From the NCBI RefSeq assembly GCF_004310425.1, contig NZ_SIUB01000001.1, positions 62,001 through 126,000 of the forward strand: DNA of 64,000 nucleotides, read 5' to 3'. The notes below the pieces were generated by a model. That model saw only the letters and a program-made list of their open reading frames with translations. It had not been told where the DNA came from and made no database searches. This document shows, piece after piece, positions 1 to 8,542 of this stretch; positions within the stretch are counted from its first letter, which is position 1, and the number at the start of each line of letters is the position of its first letter. The position numbers and the translations under genes were made by a program. The stretch comes from Hansschlegelia quercus. Lineage in GTDB: Bacteria > Pseudomonadota > Alphaproteobacteria > Rhizobiales > Methylopilaceae.

Positions 1-1
1 G

Positions 2-697
2 GCCAACATCTCCCACGAGCTCCGCACGCCGCTGAACGCCATTCTCGGCTTCTCCGAGATCATGGAATCCGGCCTGTTCGGCCCGCTCGGCTCCGACAAA
101 TACGTCGAGTATCTCCGCGACATCCGCGAGAGCGGCGAATACCTGCTCGACGTCATCAACGACGTATTGGACATGGCGAAGATCGAGGCCGGCCGCTTCA
201 AGCTGTCGCGCGAGGCGATCGACATCGACAAGGTGGTTCTCGACGCCATCCGCGTGATCACGCCGCGCGCCGAAGAAAAATCGATCGCGCTTCGCGCCGA
301 GGCCGCCTGCGGCGTGACCGTCGAGGTCGATCGGCGCGCCTTGAAGCAGATCCTGCTCAACCTGCTGTCGAACGCGGTGAAGTTCACTCCTGCCGGCGGC
401 CGCGTGACGATCCGCACCCGCGCGGTCGGCGGCGCGATGAACCTCTATATCGAGGACACCGGCATCGGCATCCCAAAGGACGCGATCGACAAGCTCGGCC
501 GCCCGTTCGAGCAGGTCGAGAACCAATTCTCCAAGAGTCACAAGGGTTCGGGCCTTGGCCTCGCAATCGCGAAGTCGCTCGCCGAGCTTCATGGCGGCTC
601 GATGCGCATCCGCTCCACCGTCGGCGTCGGCACGGTCGTGCTGGTCCGCCTGCCGGTGACCGCCGAGGCGGAGATGGCCGAAGAGCTGGTGGCCTGA
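2..697 (+). CDS. Sensor histidine kinase, C-terminal part (5' end outside window)
   Basis: Open from the window edge; 231 residues remain. They begin inside the dimerisation helix, with the phospho-acceptor histidine in NISHELRTPLNAILGF (His at bases 14-16). The ATP-binding domain follows with an N box (LLNLLSNAVKFTP), a G1 box (DTGIGIP), an F-box-like PFEQ and a G2 box (GSGLGLAIAKSL). The protein ends soon after the ATPase domain, so no receiver domain is fused at the C-terminus. Known for the family: ATP-dependent autophosphorylation of the histidine and phosphotransfer to a response regulator. The missing N-terminus should hold the sensor; a PAS domain is likely by comparison with kinases next to glnE in related genomes, but that is inference. 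No partner regulator lies nearby. Confidence 0.93.
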   Translation, partial: ANISHELRTPLNAILGFSEIMESGLFGPLGSDKYVEYLRDIRESGEYLLDVINDVLDMAKIEAGRFKLSREAIDIDKVVLDAIRVITPRAEEKSIALRAEAACGVTVEVDRRALKQILLNLLSNAVKFTPAGGRVTIRTRAVGGAMNLYIEDTGIGIPKDAIDKLGRPFEQVENQFSKSHKGSGLGLAIAKSLAELHGGSMRIRSTVGVGTVVLVRLPVTAEAEMAEELVA

Positions 698-783
698 AGG
701 CTTCGCGCTGTTGCGCGTCCCCGAAAGCGGCCTTAAGGCAGGCCGAGCCCGGCGGACGCCGCGCGCTTCATTCGGGGTCCCGC

Positions 784-1566
784 ATGGCTTTCGGCAAATC
801 GCTCTCGCGCCTGCTTTCGCCCTCGAAGGGCCCACGACTGAAGCCGTCCGACGCCGCGGTCAGGAAGACCAACATCCAGCGCTACTACGCGCATGCGAAT
901 GGCGGCGACGCCTATCTCTCGCTCTACGACCGGGCGGCCGAGATCACCGGCTCGCAGAACAAGTTCGTCACTCAGAACCGCTTCTTCACCCTCTACCAGA
1001 TGGTCAACCGCCTGCTCGACCGAGGCGTCGAGGGCGATGTCGCGGAGTGCGGCTGCTGGCACGGCCTGTCCGCTTTCATCACCGCGGAGACGCTGGCCGC
1101 GCGCGGCTGGACGGGCAAGGTCTGGGTCTTCGACAGCTTCGAGGGCGGCCTGTCCAGCAAGGTCGCAGAGGACCGTCGGGGGAGAGCGGCCAAGCGCGAC
1201 AACGCTAGCGAGAAGGCGGAGAAGGACAAGTTCATCTCCAGCTATGACGCGGTGAAGAAGAACTTCGAGCGCTTCCCCTTCGTCTCGATCCACAAAGGCT
1301 GGATCCCGCAGGTTTTCGACGCCGCGCAGGGTCTTGCCGAGCGCCGCTTCGCGCTGGTTCACGTCGATGTCGACCTCTACGAGCCCACCCGCGATTCTCT
1401 GGCCTTCTTCGGTCCTCGCATGAGCCCGGGCGGCGTGATCGTTTTCGACGATTACGGCTCGGCGAACTTTCCCGGAGCGACGCAGGCGATCGACGAGTTT
1501 CGGGCGGCGACCCCGCACAGCTTCTTCCTCGAGACGCACCTGATGGGCGCGGTTCTGGCGCTCTGA
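784..1566 (+). CDS. TylF/MycF-type (macrocin) O-methyltransferase family protein
   Basis: 260 residues. A class I SAM-dependent methyltransferase fold is indicated by the glycine-containing AdoMet loop near residue 86 (VAECGCWHGLSAF) and the acidic strand end VWVFDSFEGG. The TylF-type metal-site region follows: VHVDVDLYEPTRDSL near residue 195 and GGVIVFDDYG near residue 218, the paired acidic residues that bind Mg2+ in macrocin O-methyltransferase. Characterised members methylate sugar hydroxyls. This one is not in a natural-product cluster, so its substrate, perhaps an envelope or surface sugar, is unknown. It starts 86 bases after the kinase stop and converges on glnE with a 4-base gap. 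The ribosome-binding site is weak, but the ATG is the only one ahead of the conserved core. Confidence 0.8.
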   Translation: MAFGKSLSRLLSPSKGPRLKPSDAAVRKTNIQRYYAHANGGDAYLSLYDRAAEITGSQNKFVTQNRFFTLYQMVNRLLDRGVEGDVAECGCWHGLSAFITAETLAARGWTGKVWVFDSFEGGLSSKVAEDRRGRAAKRDNASEKAEKDKFISSYDAVKKNFERFPFVSIHKGWIPQVFDAAQGLAERRFALVHVDVDLYEPTRDSLAFFGPRMSPGGVIVFDDYGSANFPGATQAIDEFRAATPHSFFLETHLMGAVLAL

Positions 1567-1570
1567 AGCG

Positions 1571-4465
1571 TCAGCGCATCTCGGCGATCACGCGGCGGAA
1601 GATCTTGCGCACCGTGCTTTGGGTTTCGGCAAGCGTCGCGGTGAGCGACCCGAAGTCCGGCGCGGCGCCGATGCGCGCCAGGAATCCCTTCAGCCCCTCG
1701 CCCGCCTCGTCGGCGTCGAACGGGCCGTCGAGCGCGAGGCGCAGCGCCTGGGTCAGGTCCTGCTGCAGCCGGCAAGCGGCCGTCAGGGCTGAACAATCCT
1801 CCTCAGACAGAAATCCTGCCGCCTGCGCCCGTTCGAGCGCGGGGATCGTCACGGCGCCGAGCAGGTCCGACTCGCGAGCGGCGTAGGAAAGTTGCAGGCC
1901 CTGCGCGATAAACTCGATGTCCACGAGCCCGCCCGGCGCATGCTTCAGGTTCCAGGGGCCGCCAGCTCCCTTCTCCTTGTCGAGCAGCGCGCGCATCGCC
2001 GCGACGTCCTTCGCGACCTTGCGCGGCTCGCGTGGGGTGACAAGCGCGGCGCGGATCGCCTTGGCGACCTTGCCCCGAAAGCGCGCCGGCCCCGCAATGA
2101 CGCGGGCGCGCGACAGCGCCATCTGCTCCCAGGTCTCGGCGTCTTCGGCTTGGTAGGCCTCGAACGCCTTGAGGCGCGTCGCGAGCGGGCCGGCGCGTCC
2201 GGAGGGCCTGAGCCGGAAATCCACCTCGTAGAGCACGCCTTCCGCCGTCGGCGCAGAGAGCGCCGCCAACAGGCGCTGCGTCAGCCGAGCGTAATACTGG
2301 CTCGGCGCGAGCGGCTTTTCGCCGTCGCTGTCGGACGCCTTCTCCGGGTGGTCGTAAAGCAGGATCAGGTCGAGGTCGGACGCCGCGGTCATTTCCTCGG
2401 CGCCGAGTTTGCCCAGCGCGACGATCGCCGCGACGCCGCCTTTGATGCGCCCGTGGGCCACAGCGAATTCGGCTTCCGCCCGCTCGAACACGGCCGAGAC
2501 CAGCGCGACGGCGACGCGTGCGAAGGCCGGCCCCGCCTGATCGGCCCGCGCGGCGCCGGCCGCGACGCGCAGCCCGATCAACGTCTTCAGCTCCTGGCCG
2601 ACGATGCGCGCCCGATCGAGCGCATCCTCGTAGGAGCGCGCCTCGCTCAATCCCTGCTCCACACGCTCGTCGAGTTCGGCGCGGGTCGGAAGATGGTCGA
2701 AGAAGGTCGGATCGAGCAGCGCGTCCAGCACACGCGGTCGACGCGCCAGCGTCTCGGCGAGCTTCGGCGCGATCCCGAGCACGCTGGCTAGCAGGTCGAG
2801 CACATGAGGGTTGGCGCGGATCAGCGCGAGCAGGCCGACACCCGCGGTCGTCCGCTCCAGCACGCGCGAAAAGCCGTTCAGCGCAGCGTCCGGTCGATCG
2901 GATTTTGCGAAGGCGTCGAGGATGACGGGCGTGAGCTCCGTCAGCAGTTCGCGCGCCTTGGCGGTGCGCATCGAGGGAAATCGGCCTCTGTGCCACTCGC
3001 GGACGGTACGGGCGGCGGACGCCGGCTCCGAATAACCCATGCGTTCGAGCGTCGTCAGCGTCTCCGGATCGTCCTCCTCGCCGGTGAAGACCAGGCTGCC
3101 GGCCTCCGAGGAGAGCGACGGCGCGTCTTCGAACAGTCGGCCGTAATGGCGCTGGACGAGTTTCATTCGCTTCAGCAGCGCTTTGGTGAAGGCCGTGCAA
3201 TCGGCGAAGCCCGCAAACCGCGCAAACCGCTCCAACGCCTCCTCCTCGTCAGGCAGCGTGTGGGTCTGCGCGTCCTCGACCATCTGGAGCCGATGCTCCA
3301 TGGCGCGCAAGAACCAGTAGGCCTCCATCAGTTCATCCCGCGCGCGATCGTCGATCCAGCCGGCTTCGGCGAGCAGGCGAAGCGCCTCGTCCGTTCGGCG
3401 CGTGCGCAGCGAGGGGTCGCGTCCGCCGGCGACGAGCTGCTGCGTCTGGACGAAGAACTCGATCTCGCGGATGCCGCCGCGGCCGAGCTTGAGATTGTGC
3501 CCGGCCACCGCGATCTCGCCATGTCCCTTGTGGACATGGATCTGGCGCTTCATCGCGTGGATATCGTCGATCGCGGCGTGATCGAGCGAGCGCCGCCAGA
3601 CGAAGGGCCTGAGTTCCGCGAGGAAGGCGTCGCCGGCGTCGCGGTCGCCCGCGACGATGCGGGCCTTGATCATGGCCGCGCGTTCCCAGTTCTGGCCGAC
3701 GCTCTCGTAATAAGACAGCGCCATCTCACGCGGGATCGCGACCGGGGTGGAGCTTGGGTCGGGACGGAGCCGTAGATCGACGCGCGCGACATAACCGTCG
3801 GCGGTGCGTTCCTGCAGCAGCTTCGCCACGGTCTGCGTCACGCGAGAGAAGACGGCGACAGCCTCCTCGTCTTCGCCGACGACCGCGATCTCGGGATCGA
3901 AGAAGGCGATCAGGTCGACGTCCGATGAGTAGTTGAGCTCCGCTCCGCCGAGCTTGCCCATGCCGATGATGAAATAGCCGGAGCCGTGTTCCGGGTTGTT
4001 GGAGTGGGCTAGCTTGAGCTTGCCGGCCTGGTGCGCCTCGCGCAGCGCAAAGGCGACGGCGGCCGAAATGGCGGCGTCGGCGAAATCCGACAGCGCCTGC
4101 GTAACTCTCGCCCCATCCCAGACGCCGCCGAGATCCGCTAGCGCGATCAGCAGCGCGGCTTCGTTCCGCGCGCGGCGCAAGGCGGCGGCGAGCGTCGGCC
4201 GGTCTTCGCGAAAGGCGGCGGCGCCCTTGAGGATGGCGCGCAAGCGGACTTCAGGCTTATCGCCGATGAGTTCGGCGGCTCGCGCGGGATCGCGTTCGAT
4301 CAGGCCCCAGAGGAAGACCGAGCCGTCCGCGATTCGTCCGAGGGTCGCCATATCCGGGGCGGCGAGCGCCCTGAGCGGCGCGCCCTCCTCGGTCCCGAGA
4401 AGCGCGCGAAGCTTATCGGGCTCCTGCGCCCCGCGGCTTTGCGCCTTTCGCGGCCGGGAGGCCAT
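1571..4465 (-). CDS. glnE: Bifunctional glutamine-synthetase adenylyltransferase / adenylyl-removing enzyme
   Basis: 964 residues, the usual GlnE length. Two nucleotidyltransferase domains are visible. The N-terminal adenylyl-removing domain carries GMGKLGGAELNYSSDVDLI near residue 170. The C-terminal adenylyl-transferring domain carries ALGKLGAEEMTAASDLDLIL near residue 690. Both keep the paired aspartates that bind metal. A helical linker lies between them and a PII-sensing C-terminal helical region follows. The enzyme adds AMP to, and removes it from, a tyrosine of glutamine synthetase in response to PII and glutamine, so it controls nitrogen assimilation. The start lies 11 bases after the cysE stop on the same strand, so the two may be co-transcribed. 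There is no obvious Shine-Dalgarno site before the ATG, so coupled translation is possible. Confidence 0.97.
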   Translation of the reverse strand: MASRPRKAQSRGAQEPDKLRALLGTEEGAPLRALAAPDMATLGRIADGSVFLWGLIERDPARAAELIGDKPEVRLRAILKGAAAFREDRPTLAAALRRARNEAALLIALADLGGVWDGARVTQALSDFADAAISAAVAFALREAHQAGKLKLAHSNNPEHGSGYFIIGMGKLGGAELNYSSDVDLIAFFDPEIAVVGEDEEAVAVFSRVTQTVAKLLQERTADGYVARVDLRLRPDPSSTPVAIPREMALSYYESVGQNWERAAMIKARIVAGDRDAGDAFLAELRPFVWRRSLDHAAIDDIHAMKRQIHVHKGHGEIAVAGHNLKLGRGGIREIEFFVQTQQLVAGGRDPSLRTRRTDEALRLLAEAGWIDDRARDELMEAYWFLRAMEHRLQMVEDAQTHTLPDEEEALERFARFAGFADCTAFTKALLKRMKLVQRHYGRLFEDAPSLSSEAGSLVFTGEEDDPETLTTLERMGYSEPASAARTVREWHRGRFPSMRTAKARELLTELTPVILDAFAKSDRPDAALNGFSRVLERTTAGVGLLALIRANPHVLDLLASVLGIAPKLAETLARRPRVLDALLDPTFFDHLPTRAELDERVEQGLSEARSYEDALDRARIVGQELKTLIGLRVAAGAARADQAGPAFARVAVALVSAVFERAEAEFAVAHGRIKGGVAAIVALGKLGAEEMTAASDLDLILLYDHPEKASDSDGEKPLAPSQYYARLTQRLLAALSAPTAEGVLYEVDFRLRPSGRAGPLATRLKAFEAYQAEDAETWEQMALSRARVIAGPARFRGKVAKAIRAALVTPREPRKVAKDVAAMRALLDKEKGAGGPWNLKHAPGGLVDIEFIAQGLQLSYAARESDLLGAVTIPALERAQAAGFLSEEDCSALTAACRLQQDLTQALRLALDGPFDADEAGEGLKGFLARIGAAPDFGSLTATLAETQSTVRKIFRRVIAEMR

Positions 4466-4476
4466 CGCGCGTCAAC

Positions 4477-5301
4477 TTAGATGCCGGCGTCGAAGAACAC
4501 CTGGTCCATCGCGACCGACGGCTCCGAGCACGGCGCGGCGCCGACGACGCGGGCCGGCACTCCTGCGACGGTGACGTTCGGCGGCACGTCGCGCAGCACG
4601 ACGGAGTTCGCCGCGACCCGCGAGCAGTGGCCGATCTCGATGTTGCCGAGAATGCTGGCGCCCGCGCCTATCAGCACGCCGTGCCGGATCTTGGGATGAC
4701 GGTCCTCGTGGCTCTTGCCGGTGCCTCCGAGCGTCACGCCGTGAAGCACGGAGACGTTGTCCTCGATCACTGCGGTCTCGCCGATCACGACGCCGGTCGC
4801 GTGGTCGAAGAACACGCCGCGGCCGAACGGCGCCGCCGGGTGGACGTCGACCTGGAACACCGCCGAGGCGCGGCTCTGTATGTAGAGCGCGAAATCCTTG
4901 CGGCCGTTGGTCCACAGCCAGTGGGCCAGCCGATGCGCTTGGATCGCGTGAAAGCCCTTGAAGTGCAGCAGCGGTTCGATCGCGCGCCTGCACGCCGGGT
5001 CGCGGTCAACGACGGCGTTGAGATCCGCGCGGATCGCCTGTGCGATCGTCGGGTCATTTGCGACCGCCTCCTCGAAGGCCTGCCGGATCAGGGCGCTCGG
5101 CACCTCGACATGGTCCAGCCGGGAGGCGACGCGATGGCCGACCGACTGCTCCAGCCGCTCGTGGTTGAGCACGGTGCTCATCACGAAGCTCGCGATCTCG
5201 GGTTCGCGGCGGACGATGTCCTCGGCCTCGGCGCGAACGCGCGCCCAGACGGGGTCAAGGGTCATCAGGTTGTGGCTCTCGATGCGCGCGAGCTTGGTCA
5301 T
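4477..5301 (-). CDS. cysE: Serine O-acetyltransferase
   Basis: 274 residues. The N-terminal helical domain (about 1-150) has the typical WARVRAEAEDIV start and the FKGFHAIQAHRLAHWLW stretch. A left-handed beta-helix of hexapeptide repeats follows, with the catalytic region DVHPAAPFGRGVFFDHATG and GVTLGGTGK. It transfers acetyl from acetyl-CoA to L-serine, giving O-acetylserine, the carbon skeleton for cysteine synthesis. In enteric bacteria the enzyme forms a complex with CysK and is inhibited by cysteine. It stands directly before glnE on the minus strand. The 95 bases upstream hold a short hairpin (ACGCCT/AGGCGT) of unknown relevance. Start: ATG with MTKLARIESHNLM, consistent with alphaproteobacterial CysE. 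Confidence 0.96.
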   Translation of the reverse strand: MTKLARIESHNLMTLDPVWARVRAEAEDIVRREPEIASFVMSTVLNHERLEQSVGHRVASRLDHVEVPSALIRQAFEEAVANDPTIAQAIRADLNAVVDRDPACRRAIEPLLHFKGFHAIQAHRLAHWLWTNGRKDFALYIQSRASAVFQVDVHPAAPFGRGVFFDHATGVVIGETAVIEDNVSVLHGVTLGGTGKSHEDRHPKIRHGVLIGAGASILGNIEIGHCSRVAANSVVLRDVPPNVTVAGVPARVVGAAPCSEPSVAMDQVFFDAGI

Positions 5302-5396
5302 CGAATATCTCCGGCGCGGAGGCGACGCCCGCGCATCTTTATCGCAGCCCGGTAAACGCCTCTTCCCCTAAAAAGGCGTAAGCTGGTTTGCGTGGA

Positions 5397-6149
5397 TTAA
5401 GGACGTCGCGACAGGAAAGACAAGACGCCTTCCTTGTAGACCTTGTCTCCCACTGCGCGATTGTGATCGCGGCGGGGGATCGGCAGGGCCTCAGCGCCAG
5501 GGATTAGCGCGACCAATTTGTCGAGATCGCCGGAGACCTCGTCCTCGGTTCCGACGGCGATCAGCGTCGGCGTGTCGATGGTCGCCAGCATCGCCTCGTT
5601 AACCAGCGATCGCTGGGCCCGCATGCAGGCGGAGAGCGCACGGCGGTCGGATTTGGTCGCGTCCGCGAAACGCCGGAACATCTTGGCCATCGGGTTGGAA
5701 ATGTCTTCCGGGTCATCCGCAAGCAGACCCTCCCCGATCGCGTCCGCGGACGGCGCGCCGCGCAGCATCCCTTCGCCCATGCCGCCGAGGATCGCGGAGC
5801 GCAGGCGCTCGCGCTTGCGGATCGCGAGCAGCGCCGTGATGCGCGCACCCATCGAATAGCCCATGACGTCGGCGCGTTCGATGTCGAGATGATCGAGCAA
5901 CGCGATGGCGTCGCCCGCCATCACGTCAGCGCCGTAGAAGGCGGGATCGTAGAGTTTCTCGCTGTGGCCGTGCCCGCGATTGTCTATCGCGACGACGCGG
6001 CGGCCGTCGGCCTTCAGCAGGTCGATCCAGCCGGTGCCCGACCAGTTCACGTCGATCGACGAGGCGAAGCCGTGGATCAGCAGGATCGGGTCGCCCTCGC
6101 CCTCATCGCGGTAGGCGAGTTCGAGACCGTCGGACTGGAAGGTCGGCAT
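5397..6149 (-). CDS. Alpha/beta-fold hydrolase
   Basis: 250 residues with a complete alpha/beta hydrolase core. The oxyanion region is LLIHGFASS, the strand before the nucleophile reads VVAIDNRGHGHS, the nucleophile elbow is GYSMGA (Ser near residue 98), and the acidic residue lies in LIAVGTEDEVSGD. The catalytic histidine is probably in RRDHNRAVG near residue 229. There is no signal peptide, so it is cytosolic. The sequence resembles general lactonase/esterase-type hydrolases, but nothing identifies the substrate. It stands alone on the minus strand, 95 bases from cysE and divergent from the zinc-finger gene at 6271. Confidence 0.85.
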   Translation of the reverse strand: MPTFQSDGLELAYRDEGEGDPILLIHGFASSIDVNWSGTGWIDLLKADGRRVVAIDNRGHGHSEKLYDPAFYGADVMAGDAIALLDHLDIERADVMGYSMGARITALLAIRKRERLRSAILGGMGEGMLRGAPSADAIGEGLLADDPEDISNPMAKMFRRFADATKSDRRALSACMRAQRSLVNEAMLATIDTPTLIAVGTEDEVSGDLDKLVALIPGAEALPIPRRDHNRAVGDKVYKEGVLSFLSRRP

Positions 6150-6270
6150 CAGGGCGAAGCTCCGGCTTGAAGGCCGCGGACCCTAGCTGCGGCATGCCAG
6201 GATGAGAAGCCGCGGGTTGCGGGGCTCCGCTAAGTCCCGTATCCCGAAACCCTTGCCCGGAGGAGCCGCC

Positions 6271-6519
6271 ATGGCCGACCACGCGATCCCGCATTTCGCC
6301 AACGACGCGGGCGTGTCCGCGATCCATATCGGCGCGCGCGAGTTTATGTGCGTGGGCGCGAAGCCGCCCTTCGACCACCCGCATGTCTTCCTCGACATGG
6401 GCGACGAGGCGGAGATCATCTGCCCGTACTGCTCGACGCTGTTCAAGTTCCGCGCCGACCTCCACGCCGACGAGAGCGACCCTGCGGGCTGCCTGTGGAA
6501 GACGCCCGCGGCGGCGTGA
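6271..6519 (+). CDS. Small zinc-finger protein (zf-CHCC, NDUFS6-like)
   Basis: 82 residues. The zinc motif is spread over FMCVGAKPPFDHPHVFLDM and ICPYCSTLFKF: one Cys, then His, then Cys-x2-Cys. This is the zf-CHCC pattern shared with the 13-kDa NDUFS6 accessory subunit of mitochondrial complex I, and such proteins are widespread in alphaproteobacteria. A role as a complex I accessory subunit is known for the family; that this copy does it is inference. The start was chosen because GGAG at 6259-6264 lies about seven bases before this ATG, while the longer reading frame has no ribosome-binding site. The FAD monooxygenase begins seven bases after its stop, so the two are likely co-transcribed. 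Confidence 0.82.
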   Translation: MADHAIPHFANDAGVSAIHIGAREFMCVGAKPPFDHPHVFLDMGDEAEIICPYCSTLFKFRADLHADESDPAGCLWKTPAAA

Positions 6520-6526
6520 GCCGGCC

Positions 6527-7669
6527 GTGAGCGACAGCGCGACGCTTATTGTCGGCGCCGGAATCGGCGGCCTGACGCTCGCTCTTTCCTTAGCGCGTCG
6601 AGGCCACAGCGTCCGTTTGTTCGAGCGCGCTCAGAAGCTTGAGGAAACCGGCGCCGGGGTCCAGCTTTCCCCGAACGCCTCCCGCATCCTCGACGGGCTT
6701 GGACTCGGCCCCGCGCTCGATGCGGCGGCGACTAGGCCCGAAGCGGTCTCGATCGTCGATGGTTTGAGCGGGCGGGAGCTCAAGCGCCTCCCGCTTGGGA
6801 TTGCCGCCGAGCGACGATGGGGCGCGCCCTACCGCGTGATCCACCGGGCCGATCTGCAGTCCATCCTGCGCGACGCCGTGCTGGCGGAGCCGGCCGCCGC
6901 TCTGGGCCTCGGCTCCGAGGTGAGAACCGTCCGCGAGACCGGGACGGGCGTGGCGCTCGACTTCGTCAGGGACGGCGCCGAAGAGACGGTCGAAGGCGCG
7001 CGGCTCGTCGGCGCCGATGGCTTGCGCTCGGTGATGCGGACGGCGGTAAAGCTGCCCCCTCACGTGCGGAAGACAGGGTTGAAGGCATGGCGCACGGTGC
7101 TGCCCGCCGGCGCCCTTTCCAGCCGCTTCTCCGTGGCGGACGTCGCTGTCTGGCTGGGCCCTTCCGCGCATTTCGTCGTCTATCCCGTCCGCGGTGGACG
7201 GGAAGCCAATCTGGTTCTGATCGGCTCGGAGGCCGTCGCTTCGCCGGAGACGATGGTCGCGCGCTTTGCGCCTCCGGCCCGCGCGATCGTCGCTGCCGCG
7301 CAATCCTGGACCGAATGGCCGCTCGCCGACCGCGATCCCGACGCGCGGATGCATCGTGGCCGGATCGCCCTGCTCGGCGACGCCGCACACGCCGCCTTGC
7401 CCTCGCTCGCTCAGGGCGCAGCCTTTGCGATCGAGGACGCCGCGACGCTCGCGCGCCTGATCGTCGAAAGCGGGCCGGACCCGTTCGAAGCTTACGAGAA
7501 GACCCGCCTGGTGCGGGTCGCTCGGATGCAGATGCGGGCCCGGCGGCAGATCCAGATCGACCACCTGTCCGGCGTGGCGGCGCTCGCCAGAAACGCGGCG
7601 CTCATGGCGACGCCGGCTGGCGTGCTGCTGTCAGGGCTGGACTGGATTTATAGTTGGCGAGACAGGTGA
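6527..7669 (+). CDS. FAD-dependent monooxygenase (salicylate/UbiH-like)
   Basis: 380 residues from a GTG. The N-terminal dinucleotide-binding motif is LIVGAGIGGLTLALSLARRG at residues 7-26. The second FAD motif, IALLGDAAHAALPSLAQGAA near residue 285, matches the GD and DG-type motifs of class A flavoprotein hydroxylases. Such enzymes use NAD(P)H and O2 to hydroxylate aromatic rings or act on quinone precursors. The substrate cannot be read from the sequence. The frame extends upstream through the zinc-finger gene, but homology begins at the Rossmann motif and the GTG sits seven bases after the previous stop, so this start is preferred. Confidence 0.85.
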   Translation: MSDSATLIVGAGIGGLTLALSLARRGHSVRLFERAQKLEETGAGVQLSPNASRILDGLGLGPALDAAATRPEAVSIVDGLSGRELKRLPLGIAAERRWGAPYRVIHRADLQSILRDAVLAEPAAALGLGSEVRTVRETGTGVALDFVRDGAEETVEGARLVGADGLRSVMRTAVKLPPHVRKTGLKAWRTVLPAGALSSRFSVADVAVWLGPSAHFVVYPVRGGREANLVLIGSEAVASPETMVARFAPPARAIVAAAQSWTEWPLADRDPDARMHRGRIALLGDAAHAALPSLAQGAAFAIEDAATLARLIVESGPDPFEAYEKTRLVRVARMQMRARRQIQIDHLSGVAALARNAALMATPAGVLLSGLDWIYSWRDR

Positions 7670-7671
7670 GC

Positions 7672-7786
7672 CGTCATCCCGGCCGAAGCGAAGTGGAGAG
7701 CTGGGATCGTCCTCAGAACGGAGCGCAATCGCGCCCTGTGCGGATGACGATCCCGGATTGGCCTACGGCCGCCCGAGATGACGTCC
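7672..7786. repeat. REP-like imperfect palindrome, copy 1
   Basis: Intergenic 115-base element after the monooxygenase. It opens with CGTCATCCCGGCCGAAG and closes with the complementary GAGATGACGTC. An internal GGATGACGATCCCGG is shared with a second element at 13461-13573. It has no reading frame. It resembles the dispersed palindromes often found between genes of Hyphomicrobiales. It lies between convergent genes, where it could form a hairpin in either transcript. Confidence 0.7.
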
Positions 7787-7796
7787 TGAGGCGGCG

Positions 7797-8396
7797 TCAC
7801 CCCGCCAGCTTCGCAGCAATCTTTGCGACATGGGCGCCCTGGAAGCGCGCGCCGGCGAGCTCATTCTCGCTCGGCTGACGGGAGCCGTCGGGGGCGGCGA
7901 GAGTAGAGGCGCCGTAAGGGGTGCCGCCGCTGACCTCGTCCATCTTGGTCTGGCCGGGGAAGCTGTAGGGCAGGCCGACGACGACCATGCCGTGATGCAG
8001 AAGCGTCGGGTAGAAGGTCGTCAGCGTGGTCTCTTGGCCGCCGTGCTGGGTCGCGGTCGAGGTGAAGGCCGAGCCGACCTTGCCGACCAGAGCGCCCTTG
8101 GCCCAGAGGCCGCCAGTCTGGTCGATGAAGGCGCGCATTTGTGAGGTGAACGAGCCATAGCGGGTCGGCGAGCCGAAGATGATGGCGTCGTATTCCGGAA
8201 GCTCTTCGACCGTTGCGACCGGCGCGGCTTGGTCGAGCTTGAAATGGTTCTGGCGGGCGATCTCTTCCGGCACGGTTTCCGGAACGCGCTTCAGCGCGAC
8301 CTCGGCGCCCGCCTCGCGCGCGCCCTCAGCGACCGCGTTCGCCATCGTCTCGATATGTCCGTAGGTCGAGTAGTAAAGCACGAGGACTTTGGCCAT
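7797..8396 (-). CDS. wrbA: NAD(P)H:quinone oxidoreductase, WrbA family
   Basis: 199 residues, almost the length of E. coli WrbA. It has the flavodoxin-like FMN loop [17 protein letters not shown] at the N-terminus, the [17 protein letters not shown] segment, and the [10 protein letters not shown] and [13 protein letters not shown] segments typical of WrbA. It reduces quinones by two electrons with NAD(P)H, limiting semiquinone and radical formation, as a cytosolic tetramer. The start at 8396 was chosen over the longer frame because AGGAG lies just upstream and the Met-Ala-Lys start matches the family. It is divergent from the hydratase gene; the 146-base gap carries repeated TTTCC/GGAAA blocks. 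Confidence 0.95.
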   Translation of the reverse strand: MAKVLVLYYSTYGHIETMANAVAEGAREAGAEVALKRVPETVPEEIARQNHFKLDQAAPVATVEELPEYDAIIFGSPTRYGSFTSQMRAFIDQTGGLWAKGALVGKVGSAFTSTATQHGGQETTLTTFYPTLLHHGMVVVGLPYSFPGQTKMDEVSGGTPYGASTLAAPDGSRQPSENELAGARFQGAHVAKIAAKLAG

Positions 8397-8472
8397 GACC
8401 GGCTCCTGCTGTTGATCCGGCCGGCGACGGCCGCCGGGAATGTCGTGCGTTTTAAGTGCCGGGCTCGTCGCC

Positions 8473-8508
8473 TTTCCACAATGCGCGGTTTGGAAATTAT
8501 GTGTTTCC
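8473..8508. promoter_or_regulatory. Candidate operator: TTTCC / GGAAA / TTTCC array
   Basis: In the divergent gap between wrbA and the enoyl-CoA hydratase, TTTCC (8473-8477), GGAAA (8492-8496) and TTTCC (8504-8508) form two overlapping inverted repeats. The right-hand one reads GGAAA-N7-TTTCC. The arrangement suits a dimeric regulator controlling one or both genes. No regulator can be named and no clear -35/-10 pair was assigned. Confidence 0.3.
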
Positions 8509-8542
8509 ACGGCGCAGGACCGGCGACTTCATGGAGCGAGCG

